DNA of 54,658 bases from Stenotrophomonas maltophilia (lineage in GTDB: Bacteria; Pseudomonadota; Gammaproteobacteria; Xanthomonadales; Xanthomonadaceae): the NCBI RefSeq assembly GCF_003970865.1, contig NZ_RXLZ01000032.1, forward strand, positions 1 to 54,658. The letters run 5' to 3'. A model generated the notes under the pieces. The model was not told the origin of the DNA and searched no databases. It worked only from the letters and a program-made list of their open reading frames with translations. How positions within the stretch are numbered: position 1 is the stretch's first letter; the number at the start of each line of letters is the position of its first letter. Shown one piece after another: positions 41,639 to 49,143 of this stretch. Made by a program: the position numbers and the translations under genes.

Positions 41639-44290
41639 TCAGAAGTTCTGTTCGTAACGCATGTACGGGGTACGACCCCAGATGTTGTACAGGCTGTTGT
41701 CGTAGTACGGGAAGGAGTTCAGTGCGTCGTTGAACGGCGGCAACTTGTTGCCGACGTTGCGGACGCCCAAGGTCACCTTGCCCTTCCACGGCGCGTTCCA
41801 GGTCAACTGCAGATCGTTGGTGATCCAGCTCGGCAGGCGCGTGTCTTCCGAACCGCTCTTGCCGATGTAGTTGGTGATCGCCGCAATGCTGACGTCGCCG
41901 TAGCTCCAGCCCAGGGTGAACTGCGCGCGATCCTTCGGATAGCCGCCGGTGCCCAGCAGATCAACCTTGTCGTTGATGATGGAGGTTTCGGTGAACTCGA
42001 TCTGATGGGCCCAGTTCAGCCTTGCCATCAGGTCGCCGTAGGTGCCCAGGCTCTGGCGGAAGTTCAACTCGGCATCGATACCACGTACCTTCTTCGAAGC
42101 ACCGTTGTCGATCGGCAGCTTGATCTGGAACGGGATGCCCGGCAGGACTGCGCCATTCGGTGCGGTGATGTCCGGACCGCGGTCAACGCCATAGCCGGTC
42201 TGGCCCGCGTCACCGTAGCGCCATGCCAGCGGACGCGGCACCGAGGTGATCACGTTGTCGATCTGCACATCGTAGTAGTCGACAGCCATCGACAGCGCTT
42301 CGGTCGGGCTGAACACGAAGCCGACGTTCCAGTTCTTCGACTCCTCGGGCTTCAGGTTGCGATTCGAGGAAACCAGCCACTGGTACTGGCTGCTGGTGCT
42401 GCAGGGATCAACCGGGTACGGCTGGTAACCGGCGTTGCCGGTGGAGGCCTGGACGGCGGCCAGAGCCCTGCATGCAAGTTCATCGCCGCCGTTGTGGCCA
42501 ATGGCACTTAGCACCGGGCTGTTCAGGTTGGTCGTGGAGTTGGAGCCATACATGTCATCCAGGGTCGGAGCACGGAAGCCCTTGCCCCAAGAACCACGAA
42601 CCAGCAGCGAGTCGATCGGGCGGAACTCCAGCGATACGCGCGGCGAGAACTTGCTGCCCAGATCGTTGTAGCTGTCATAGCGGCCCGCCACAGTGGCGGT
42701 CAGGCTGCTGAACAGCGGGATCAGGGTTTCGAAGTAGCCTGCATAGTAGGAACGCTCACCGCCGGTGCCTGCACCCGCCGAGCCGAACACGTTGCCTGCG
42801 GCGCTCTGTGCGTCATAGGCCATGGACAGGCGGTCATCACGGTACTCGAAGCCGGTCACGAAGCTGACGGCGCCTGCGGGCATCTGGAACAGGTCGAAGG
42901 AGATGTTGCCGTCGGCCGAGACCGTGCGCTGTTCCGATTCCACGTACACGGTGTGCGCGATCTTCGGAGCTGCAGCTGCCACGCTCGGATGGGTCGGGTC
43001 GAACGGGTTGTACTGGCCCGAATCAACCATGTCCTGCAGGATGCTGCCGATGCCGTAGTTGTAGTTCACCGAGCTCTGGCGGACACGGCCATGGCCAACG
43101 CCGACTTCCCAGTCGGCACCGCCGAACAGGTCCAGCGTACCGCGCAGGCCGAAGTTGAAATCGCGGTAGGTATCGCGACGGACCGCATCACGGGTACCGA
43201 GCGGGGTGAACCGGTAGGACAGAACGCCGTCTTCGCCGAACGGATTGAACGGATTGTCGGCGGCGATGGTCAGCGGACGGCCGCCACCGGCGTTGTCGAC
43301 CGGGGCCGACGCATACACGCCAACGCTCTTGGTGTCCGATGCGATTGCACGGAAGAAGAACGAGGTGTTATCGGTCAGCTGGTAGTTGCCGTTCAGCAGC
43401 AGCGAGTCTCGCGACATCGAGGCTTCGTTGGCCGAGGTCGCGCCATGGTCGAAACCACAACGGGTCGGACTCATGCGAACGCTGTTTTCGAAGGTGTCGC
43501 AGTTGGCGATGCTGGCGCTGCCGGTGCGTGCGCCGGAGAAAGTTGCGCTCGAGTTGTACGGGCTGAGGCCCCAGGTCAGGCCTGCATCCGTGACGTACTT
43601 CTTGATGTCACGGTTGTACATCAACTCGCGTTCCTGATGGTCGATCACGAACGTCAGGTTGCCGCGGTCGGAACTGATGCCGCCGGACAGGCTGCCGGTA
43701 CGGCCGGCCGGGCCGATTTCCGGATTTTCATAACCGACGCTGAAGCCAAGGCCCTCATAATCCTTGCGCAGGATCACGTTGACCACGCCGCCGATGGCGT
43801 CCGAACCGTACACCGCACCTGCGCCTTCGCGCAGGATTTCAATGCGCTCGACGGCAGCCGTCGGGATCAGGTTGATGTTCTGCGCGCCGCCACCGAGGGT
43901 CGGCGAGGATGTCATGCGGCGGCCGTCCAACAGGACCAGCGTGTACTCGGAACCGAGGCCGCGCAAGCTGATGGTGGCTGCGGAACCGGTTGCCGAGCCC
44001 GACGACTCACGGGTGGAGCCGAACGAGTTGTAGATGTTGTTGCGAAGGAAGTCCGCAACCGAGATTTCGCCGGAGGTTTCGATGTCCTGGCGGGAAATCA
44101 CGCTGACCGGGCTGGGGCCTTCAACATCCGTGCGCTTGATGCGCGAACCGGTTACTTCGATACGGTCGAGCTGGGTCGTACCCGCCTGCCCCGACTTCCC
44201 TTCCTGGGCACTGGCGGTAGCCGCCGTACCGGCACTTGCGATCAGCGCGAGGACAACTGCATCGCGCAGCTTGCTGGTCTTGCTGTTCAT
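41639..44290 (-). CDS. TonB-dependent outer-membrane receptor
   Basis: An 883-residue receptor. The signal peptide is about 1-29 (basic MNSKTSKLR, then AVVLALIASAGTAATASA). A TonB-box-like region is TTQLDRIEVTGSRIKR. The plug domain is about 45-165 (SVISRQDIETSGEISVADFL; YTLVLLDGRRMTSSPTLGGG; EILREGAGAVYGSDAIGGVV). The 22-stranded barrel ends in TPYMRYEQNF with the usual terminal aromatic Phe. It imports ligands too large for porins, powered by TonB. A GGAGAG site precedes ATG 44290. Its 3' neighbours are the methyltransferase-glycosyltransferase-oxygenase operon; the substrate cannot be read from sequence. Confidence 0.93.
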   Translation of the reverse strand: MNSKTSKLRDAVVLALIASAGTAATASAQEGKSGQAGTTQLDRIEVTGSRIKRTDVEGPSPVSVISRQDIETSGEISVADFLRNNIYNSFGSTRESSGSATGSAATISLRGLGSEYTLVLLDGRRMTSSPTLGGGAQNINLIPTAAVERIEILREGAGAVYGSDAIGGVVNVILRKDYEGLGFSVGYENPEIGPAGRTGSLSGGISSDRGNLTFVIDHQERELMYNRDIKKYVTDAGLTWGLSPYNSSATFSGARTGSASIANCDTFENSVRMSPTRCGFDHGATSANEASMSRDSLLLNGNYQLTDNTSFFFRAIASDTKSVGVYASAPVDNAGGGRPLTIAADNPFNPFGEDGVLSYRFTPLGTRDAVRRDTYRDFNFGLRGTLDLFGGADWEVGVGHGRVRQSSVNYNYGIGSILQDMVDSGQYNPFDPTHPSVAAAAPKIAHTVYVESEQRTVSADGNISFDLFQMPAGAVSFVTGFEYRDDRLSMAYDAQSAAGNVFGSAGAGTGGERSYYAGYFETLIPLFSSLTATVAGRYDSYNDLGSKFSPRVSLEFRPIDSLLVRGSWGKGFRAPTLDDMYGSNSTTNLNSPVLSAIGHNGGDELACRALAAVQASTGNAGYQPYPVDPCSTSSQYQWLVSSNRNLKPEESKNWNVGFVFSPTEALSMAVDYYDVQIDNVITSVPRPLAWRYGDAGQTGYGVDRGPDITAPNGAVLPGIPFQIKLPIDNGASKKVRGIDAELNFRQSLGTYGDLMARLNWAHQIEFTETSIINDKVDLLGTGGYPKDRAQFTLGWSYGDVSIAAITNYIGKSGSEDTRLPSWITNDLQLTWNAPWKGKVTLGVRNVGNKLPPFNDALNSFPYYDNSLYNIWGRTPYMRYEQNF

Positions 44291-44571
44291 TGGCTCTCTC
44301 TCCAAGGATTCTTGGTGGTGCTGCTGAGTGCTTCACGCGGGAGGCGAAAGGCGCCACCAAAACACGTGAAGCTGAGCCGATACTAACTGTCCTTTTCCAA
44401 TAATTAAAGGGCTGTTAATGACTTGTATGAAATAGATGAAGGCGAGCCTCGGGCTCACGTCGTTCAGCGACCGCAATGCCTTGTGTGACGGGGGTTCAGC
44501 CAGTCGCCCAACGACTCGCCGCTGGCGGGCTTGGCGGCCATGCGGGGCCGCATGCTGCATCGCAACTGGAG

Positions 44572-45420
44572 TTACAGGTCCTGTTCGTAACGCACGTACG
44601 GCACGGTGCCGTCGTCGTTGCTTTCATTGCGTGGGGAGAACGGATTCTTGCCGCGGCTGATCACGTTCTCGGCGCCAACGGTAAGCTGGCCGGACCACGG
44701 AGTACGCCAGGTCAGGCCGATGCCCAGGCCTTCCCACTTGCCGGGCTTGCCCGGCACGTCGATCACGCGGCCGATGATGCTGCCGGTGAAATTGCCGTAG
44801 CCGGCGCCGATGCTCAGGCTCTTGCTGTCCCAGCGGTCGACGATGGACGGTGCGGCGTCGGCCAGCGGCACCAGGCGGGCCTTGGCGTAGGTACCGGCAA
44901 TCGAGACAAAACCCTCGCGGCCGATGTTCTTCTGCGCGAATACGGTCAGATCGTTTTGCTCGGCGCGCAGCGAAGGTGTCTTGTTCGGGCCGGACAGCCA
45001 CGCCGGCAGCGTTTCACGGCCGGTGCCCGCGGTGATGCCGAGGCGGCTGCTGCCGCGGTTCAGCGCGGCGGTACCGGTGAAGCGGCGACTGTTGAGGTCG
45101 TCGTCGTCACCCAGGCTGGCCAGCATGCAGTGACTGGCCAGGCCGCTCATGCTGGTTCCGCTGCTGCTGTTGCAGAGCAGGCCCAGCGAGTCGCCGGAGG
45201 ACAGGCCGAAGGCCGCATCCAGCGAGTTGCGGCCGAAGTGCCAGCGGGCGCCGGCGGCCTGTTCACCCGTGGGCTCCAGGTACAGCAGGGCCTCGACCTT
45301 GCCGCTGCCCTTGTTCCATACCGGCAGCACGGTGCGGGTGTCCTTGCTCTGCGCGTGCACGCCCGTGATCGCGCCAAGGGCGATCAGCAGGGCCAGCGGT
45401 AGACGCAGGAAGGTACGCAT
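44572..45420 (-). CDS. Small outer-membrane barrel protein related to the receptor C-terminus
   Basis: A 282-residue exported protein with a signal peptide at about 1-23 (FLRLPLALLIALGAITGVHA). The rest is alternating beta-strand pattern with no plug domain. Its last 45 residues match the receptor at 41639-44290: LTWRTPWSGQLTVGAENV against LTWNAPWKGKVTLGVRNV, and PYVRYEQDL against PYMRYEQNF. It could be a plug-less barrel derived from such a receptor, or a separate outer-membrane protein with shared C-terminal strands. It has its own promoter (45476-45504). The 281-base gap to the receptor gene shows no gene; the receptor promoter probably lies in its AT-rich middle. Confidence 0.7.
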   Translation of the reverse strand: MRTFLRLPLALLIALGAITGVHAQSKDTRTVLPVWNKGSGKVEALLYLEPTGEQAAGARWHFGRNSLDAAFGLSSGDSLGLLCNSSSGTSMSGLASHCMLASLGDDDDLNSRRFTGTAALNRGSSRLGITAGTGRETLPAWLSGPNKTPSLRAEQNDLTVFAQKNIGREGFVSIAGTYAKARLVPLADAAPSIVDRWDSKSLSIGAGYGNFTGSIIGRVIDVPGKPGKWEGLGIGLTWRTPWSGQLTVGAENVISRGKNPFSPRNESNDDGTVPYVRYEQDL

Positions 45421-45450
45421 CGGACCAGTTCAGACAGGGACGGACAACGG

Positions 45451-45504
45451 AAGTTCCCGCGGAGACGGGAACTTGATCCTAGGGCGTTTATGAATTCTTA
45501 ACAA
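45451..45504 (-). promoter_or_regulatory. Promoter and 5' hairpin of the small barrel gene
   Basis: On the minus strand TTGTTA (45499-45504) and TAGGAT (45476-45481) are 17 bases apart. Just downstream is a perfect 9-bp inverted repeat AAGTTCCCG / CGGGAACTT (45451-45474), which would lie at the 5' end of the transcript, or act as an operator. Confidence 0.55.
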
Positions 45505-45536
45505 GCCTTGATCCCCCCAGATGCAAGACAAGCCGT

Positions 45537-46430
45537 TTACTGAAGCCGTTCAGGCGCCGGTACAGTCCCCTCGGCACCGTGGAACAGTATGCCGAACTCC
45601 GTCAAAGGAAAGTGATACTCCCGCCCGCAGAATTCGCAACGGACCTCGACGGCGCCAGTGTCCGCGGCCGCGGCACGGGCCTCGTCCTCGCCCAGCGACT
45701 GCAGCATCGACGCGACCCGCTCGCGCGAACAGGAGCAGGCGAAGGACAGCGGCTTGTCGCCCATCAGTTCCGGCTTCTCTTCGTGGAACAGGCGGTGCAG
45801 CAGCTGCTCGGCCGGGGTCGCCAGCAGCTCGGCCTTGCCCAGGGTCTCGAACAGGGCGCTGGCACGCGCCCAGCCGTCCTCGTCACCCTCGTCGCCCGGC
45901 AGCTTCTGCAGCAGCAGGCCGGCGGCGCCGTTGCGGTCGGCGGCCAGCAGCAGGCGGGTCGGCAGCTGTTCGGACTGGCGGAAGTAATCCTCGAAGGCCT
46001 CATCCAGCTCCGGTGCGGTCAGCGCGACCAGGCTCTGGTAGCGCTGCGGCTCGCGCGGGTCCAGGCCCGGGTTCTCGATGGTGATCGCGAGCAGCGCGTC
46101 ATCACCCAGGCTGGACAGGTCGCGCGGCGCATCGGCGCCCTCGCTGAGCTGGGCGATGCCGCGCAGGGTACCGGCGGCGGTGCACTCGGCGAACAGGGTG
46201 CGCAGGGCGGTGCTGGTGCGCAGCTGGATCGAGAGGCGGCCGTCGATCTTGGTGTGGCCGGTGAACAGCGCCGAGGCCACGCAGGCCTCGCCGAGCAGTT
46301 CGGCGGCGGTATCCGGGTACTCGGCGTGGGACAGGATCTCCTGCCAGGTCGCCTGCAGGCGCACGTGGACGCCACGGACGCCAGCGTCGGGAAGCAGGAA
46401 GCGGATCAGGGAATCGGGGTTGGCGGTCAT
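45537..46430 (-). CDS. hslO: Redox-regulated chaperone Hsp33
   Basis: A 297-residue cytoplasmic holdase activated by oxidation. The zinc-binding Cys motif is complete near the C-terminus: C-x-C (FACSCSRERV) followed about 30 residues later by C-x-x-C (RCEFCGREY). The N-terminal domain has AACVASALFTGHTKID-like features, with DGRLSIQLRTSTALRTLFAE. ATG 46428-46430 gives MTANPDSLIRFLLPD; the frame is open 24 codons upstream but without family residues. It is divergent from mtgA across 77 bases. Confidence 0.95.
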   Translation of the reverse strand: MTANPDSLIRFLLPDAGVRGVHVRLQATWQEILSHAEYPDTAAELLGEACVASALFTGHTKIDGRLSIQLRTSTALRTLFAECTAAGTLRGIAQLSEGADAPRDLSSLGDDALLAITIENPGLDPREPQRYQSLVALTAPELDEAFEDYFRQSEQLPTRLLLAADRNGAAGLLLQKLPGDEGDEDGWARASALFETLGKAELLATPAEQLLHRLFHEEKPELMGDKPLSFACSCSRERVASMLQSLGEDEARAAAADTGAVEVRCEFCGREYHFPLTEFGILFHGAEGTVPAPERLQ

Positions 46431-46507
46431 CGGCTCACATCGCGCGTAAACGAGGGCGGTTGCCGGATAATGCGCCGACAACCGGATAGAAGAAGGATGC
46501 ACCAGTA

Positions 46508-47257
46508 ATGGGGGCAGGGGGAGAGCAGCACAAGGTGGAGGCCATCGCGGAAGTCCCGCGCCGCAGGCGCTGGCGCTGGAAGCGGCTGCTCTGGCTGCCG
46601 CTGCTGCTGGCCGCTTTCAGCTGCCTGCAGGTACTGGTGCTGCGGTTCATCGACCCGCCGGTATCCACGGTCATGCTGTGGCGCTATGGCGAGGCGTTGG
46701 GAGAGGCCGACTGGTCCTATCGCCTGCACTACCAGTGGCGCGACCTGGACCAGATGGCAGCGAGCCTGCCGATCTCGCTGGTGGCCGCGGAGGACCAGCG
46801 CTTCCCCGACCACAACGGCTTCGACCTGCAGGCCATCGAGAAGGCCCGCGACCACAACGCCAAGGGCGGACGCCTGCGGGGGGCCAGCACGATCAGCCAG
46901 CAGGTCGCCAAGAACCTGTTCCTGTGGCAGGGCCGCAGCTGGATCCGCAAAGGCCTGGAAGTCTGGTACACGGTGCTGATCGAAGCACTGTGGCCGAAGG
47001 AGCGCATCCTGGAGATGTACGCCAACATCGCCGAGTTCGGCGATGGCGTGTATGGCGCGCAGGCAGCGGCACAGACGTTCTGGGGCAAGGACGCGGCCCG
47101 GTTGAGTCCAGCCGAGAGTGCACGGCTGGCGGCGGTGCTGCCGGCACCGCGGCGCTACAACGCGGCAAAGCCAGGGCCGTACGTGCAGCGGCGCGCGGCA
47201 TGGATCCAGCGCCAGGCACGGCAGCTGGGCGGCGCGGCATACCTGTCGGAAGATTGA
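46508..47257 (+). CDS. mtgA: Monofunctional biosynthetic peptidoglycan transglycosylase
   Basis: A 249-residue GT51 enzyme that polymerises lipid II into glycan strands at the inner membrane. It has an N-terminal basic region and one membrane helix (about 25-45). Catalytic motifs: [20 protein letters not shown] (with the essential Glu), [36 protein letters not shown] and [20 protein letters not shown]. No transpeptidase domain, as expected for MtgA. The ribosome-binding site GAAGAAGGA is somewhat far from the ATG. It is likely co-oriented with the glycosyltransferase 57 bases downstream. Confidence 0.95.
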   Translation: MGAGGEQHKVEAIAEVPRRRRWRWKRLLWLPLLLAAFSCLQVLVLRFIDPPVSTVMLWRYGEALGEADWSYRLHYQWRDLDQMAASLPISLVAAEDQRFPDHNGFDLQAIEKARDHNAKGGRLRGASTISQQVAKNLFLWQGRSWIRKGLEVWYTVLIEALWPKERILEMYANIAEFGDGVYGAQAAAQTFWGKDAARLSPAESARLAAVLPAPRRYNAAKPGPYVQRRAAWIQRQARQLGGAAYLSED

Positions 47258-47314
47258 GGGCACATGCCCACGAGGCAGCAGGCCATGCGCCTGCAGGCAA
47301 CGTACAATCCGGGC

Positions 47315-48334
47315 ATGAATCGCGAACGCCTTACTTTCGTCATCGCCGCCTACAACGAGGAGCAGGCGCTGCCGTGCCTGCATCCCCGCCTGTGTGCCGT
47401 GCTGGACGGAATGCCCGACATCGATGGCCACATCCTGTATGTGGACGATGGCAGCCACGACGGTACCTGGCAGGTGATCGCAGGATTGGCGCAGGGCGAC
47501 GCGCGCGTATCGGCGTTGAAGCTGTCGCGCAATTTCGGCAAGGAGGCGGCGCTGACTGCCGGCCTGGATCTGGTGCGCGAAGGCGCGGCGATGATCCTGG
47601 ATGCCGATGGCCAGGACCCGCCGGAACTGGTGCCGCAGTTCGTTGCGCGCTGGCGCGAAGGCCATGACAACATCTATGGCACGCGCATGGCCCGCGATGG
47701 CGAGGCCTGGATCAAGCGCGCCACGGCCGCGGCGTTCTACCGGGTGATCGGTCGCCTGTCACGCACGCCGATCCCTGCCGATACCGGTGACTTCCGCCTG
47801 CTGTCGCCGCGCGCGCTGAGCGCGCTGCGCGAGATGCGTGAACGCCATCGCTTCATGAAGGGCCTTTTCAGCTGGGTCGGATTCAAGCGGATTGCCGTGC
47901 CCTACCACCGCCACGCGCGCGTGGCCGGCTCCAGCAAGTTCAGCCTCTGGCGGCTGTGGAACTTCGCGCTGGAGGGCATCACCGGGTTCTCGACCGTTCC
48001 CCTGCGGGCGGCGACCTACATGGGCCTGGCAACGGCAGCGGTGGCCTTCGTATTCGGCGTGTGGGTGATCGCCAAGGCGGCCCTGTACGGTGACCGGGTG
48101 GCGGGTTGGCCGACGATGATGGCGGTGATCCTGTTCCTGGGCGGGGTGCAGTTGATCGCGCTGGGCCTGATCGGCGAGTACCTGGGACGGCTGTACGAGG
48201 AATCCAAGCAGCGCCCGTTGTACCTGGTTGACGCCTGGCTAGCATCCGCCGTGGCAGACTCGGCCCTGCAACCCACCCTCGGAGGGCAGGCAGATGACCA
48301 CGGTACGGCAACTGTTGGACGGCAAGTCTCCTGA
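47315..48334 (+). CDS. Family-2 glycosyltransferase (GtrB/DPM1-like)
   Basis: A 339-residue protein. The GT-A domain is at about 1-225 with LTFVIAAYNEEQALPCLHPR, LYVDDGSHDGTWQVI, KLSRNFGKEAALTAGLD and the DxD-type AMILDADGQDPPEL. Two C-terminal helices follow at about 232-255 and 270-295. This is the undecaprenyl-phosphate-sugar synthase arrangement: it would charge lipid carrier with glucose or a related sugar for envelope polymer or LPS modification. ATG 47315 begins the conserved domain. Its last 41 bases overlap the CBS-domain gene. Confidence 0.88.
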   Translation: MNRERLTFVIAAYNEEQALPCLHPRLCAVLDGMPDIDGHILYVDDGSHDGTWQVIAGLAQGDARVSALKLSRNFGKEAALTAGLDLVREGAAMILDADGQDPPELVPQFVARWREGHDNIYGTRMARDGEAWIKRATAAAFYRVIGRLSRTPIPADTGDFRLLSPRALSALREMRERHRFMKGLFSWVGFKRIAVPYHRHARVAGSSKFSLWRLWNFALEGITGFSTVPLRAATYMGLATAAVAFVFGVWVIAKAALYGDRVAGWPTMMAVILFLGGVQLIALGLIGEYLGRLYEESKQRPLYLVDAWLASAVADSALQPTLGGQADDHGTATVGRQVS

Positions 48335-48725
48335 AGTACATGCGGTCGCGCCGGATGCGGCGGTGATCGATGCGATCCGGTTGATGGCGGAAAAGGGCAT
48401 TGGCGCGGTGCTGGTGATGGACGGGCCGCGGCTGGTCGGAATCCTTTCGGAGCGCGATTACGCGCGCAAGATCGTGCTGCGTGATCGTTCGTCGCGGGAT
48501 ACGGCGGTGGCCGAGATCATGACGGCGAAGGTGGTGACGGTCTCGCCGGGCGAACAGGTAGAGCATTGCCTGCAGCTGGTGACCGACTACCGCATCCGTC
48601 ACCTGCCGGTGGTGGAGGGGGCGCAGGTGCTGGGGGTGATTTCCATCGGCGACCTGGTGAAGTCAGTGATTGATGCGCAACGCAGGGAGCTGGATCAGCT
48701 GCAGCAGTACATCGTGGCGGGGTGA
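48294..48725 (+). CDS. CBS-domain protein
   Basis: A 143-residue protein made of two CBS repeats (about 8-62 and 70-130). DGKSPEVHAVAPDAAVIDAI and GAVLVMDGPRLVGILSERDY mark the first, VVTVSPGEQVEHCLQLVTDY and RHLPVVEGAQVLGVISIGDL the second. The SERDYARK element is typical of stand-alone CBS pairs that bind adenosine nucleotides. GGAGGG precedes ATG 48294, inside the end of the glycosyltransferase gene, so translation is independent. The target is unknown. Confidence 0.92.
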   Translation: MTTVRQLLDGKSPEVHAVAPDAAVIDAIRLMAEKGIGAVLVMDGPRLVGILSERDYARKIVLRDRSSRDTAVAEIMTAKVVTVSPGEQVEHCLQLVTDYRIRHLPVVEGAQVLGVISIGDLVKSVIDAQRRELDQLQQYIVAG

Positions 48726-48735
48726 GTTTTTCGCT

Positions 48736-48764
48736 GGCGGGCCTGCGGCCCGCCGGCCCGCTTT
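48736..48764 (+). terminator. GC-rich hairpin after the CBS gene
   Basis: GGCGGGCC, loop TGC, GGCCCGCC (48736-48754), then GGCCCGCTTTT. The T-run comes 10 bases after the stem, so termination is probable rather than certain. Confidence 0.5.
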
Positions 48765-48772
48765 TCGAAGCT

Positions 48773-48802
48773 CAAAGCCAAAGCCAAAGCCAAAGCCAAA
48801 GC
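48773..48802. repeat. Hexanucleotide tandem repeat (CAAAGC)5
   Basis: Five perfect copies of CAAAGC in the non-coding gap 48726-49143. It translates to Gln-Ser or Ala-Leu repeats in spurious frames only. Confidence 0.95.
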
Positions 48803-48824
48803 AGCGCCTATCTGATACGTCGGG

Positions 48825-48854
48825 AGGCGGAGGGCATGGCCGTGCCCTCCGCCT
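48825..48854. repeat. Perfect 12-bp hairpin in the intergenic gap
   Basis: AGGCGGAGGGCA (48825-48836), loop of 6, TGCCCTCCGCCT (48843-48854). No T-run; it may act as a transcript stabiliser or belong to the repeat complex. Confidence 0.7.
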
Positions 48855-48906
48855 CTGGACACGTTCCTGCGAGCGCGGTGGGTCCATGCGCGGTGGCTCG
48901 CCTTTG

Positions 48907-48929
48907 GTAGCCGCCAACCTTGGTTGGCA
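48907..48929. repeat. SMAG-like element
   Basis: GTAG followed by GCCAACC-TT-GGTTGGC, a 7-bp stem. Same form as other SMAG repeats. Confidence 0.65.
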
Positions 48930-48973
48930 ACCGCTTTTGACTTTGTTTTTTCTTTTGACTTTGAATTTCCGCT

Positions 48974-49124
48974 CTCGTTCCGCGCGCGGGAAACTGTCGG
49001 GAGCCGGAGCAAGGCGGCAGGCAGGACCGTGAGGCGCATGGATGCGCCGACCGAGCCTACAGGGACGTATTTACGGCGTGTCCTGCCTGTCGCCTTGCTC
49101 CGGCTCTACGCGCGGAAAAACGAG
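48974..49124 (+). other. Large folded repeat element, copy 2
   Basis: 27-base arms 49001-49027 and 49080-49106 pair over their whole length (26 Watson-Crick pairs and one G-U), extended outward by CTCGTTCCGCGCG (48974-48986) with CGCGCGG (49109-49115) and AACGAG (49119-49124). The loop contains a hairpin GGCGCA-TGGA-TGCGCC (49033-49048) and the core AGCCTACAGGGACGTATTTA. It lies between convergent CBS and AsmA genes and shares core, TGGA loop and GGAAACTGTCG with 66-180. Function unknown; possible 3' structure for both genes. Confidence 0.6.
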
Positions 49125-49143
49125 ACGCCACGAACGAACGCTC

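Noticed and set aside
48670..49032. Frames encoding Gln-Ser or Ala-Leu repeats
   Set aside because: Direct products of the (CAAAGC)5 repeat in every frame; no start signal or homology.
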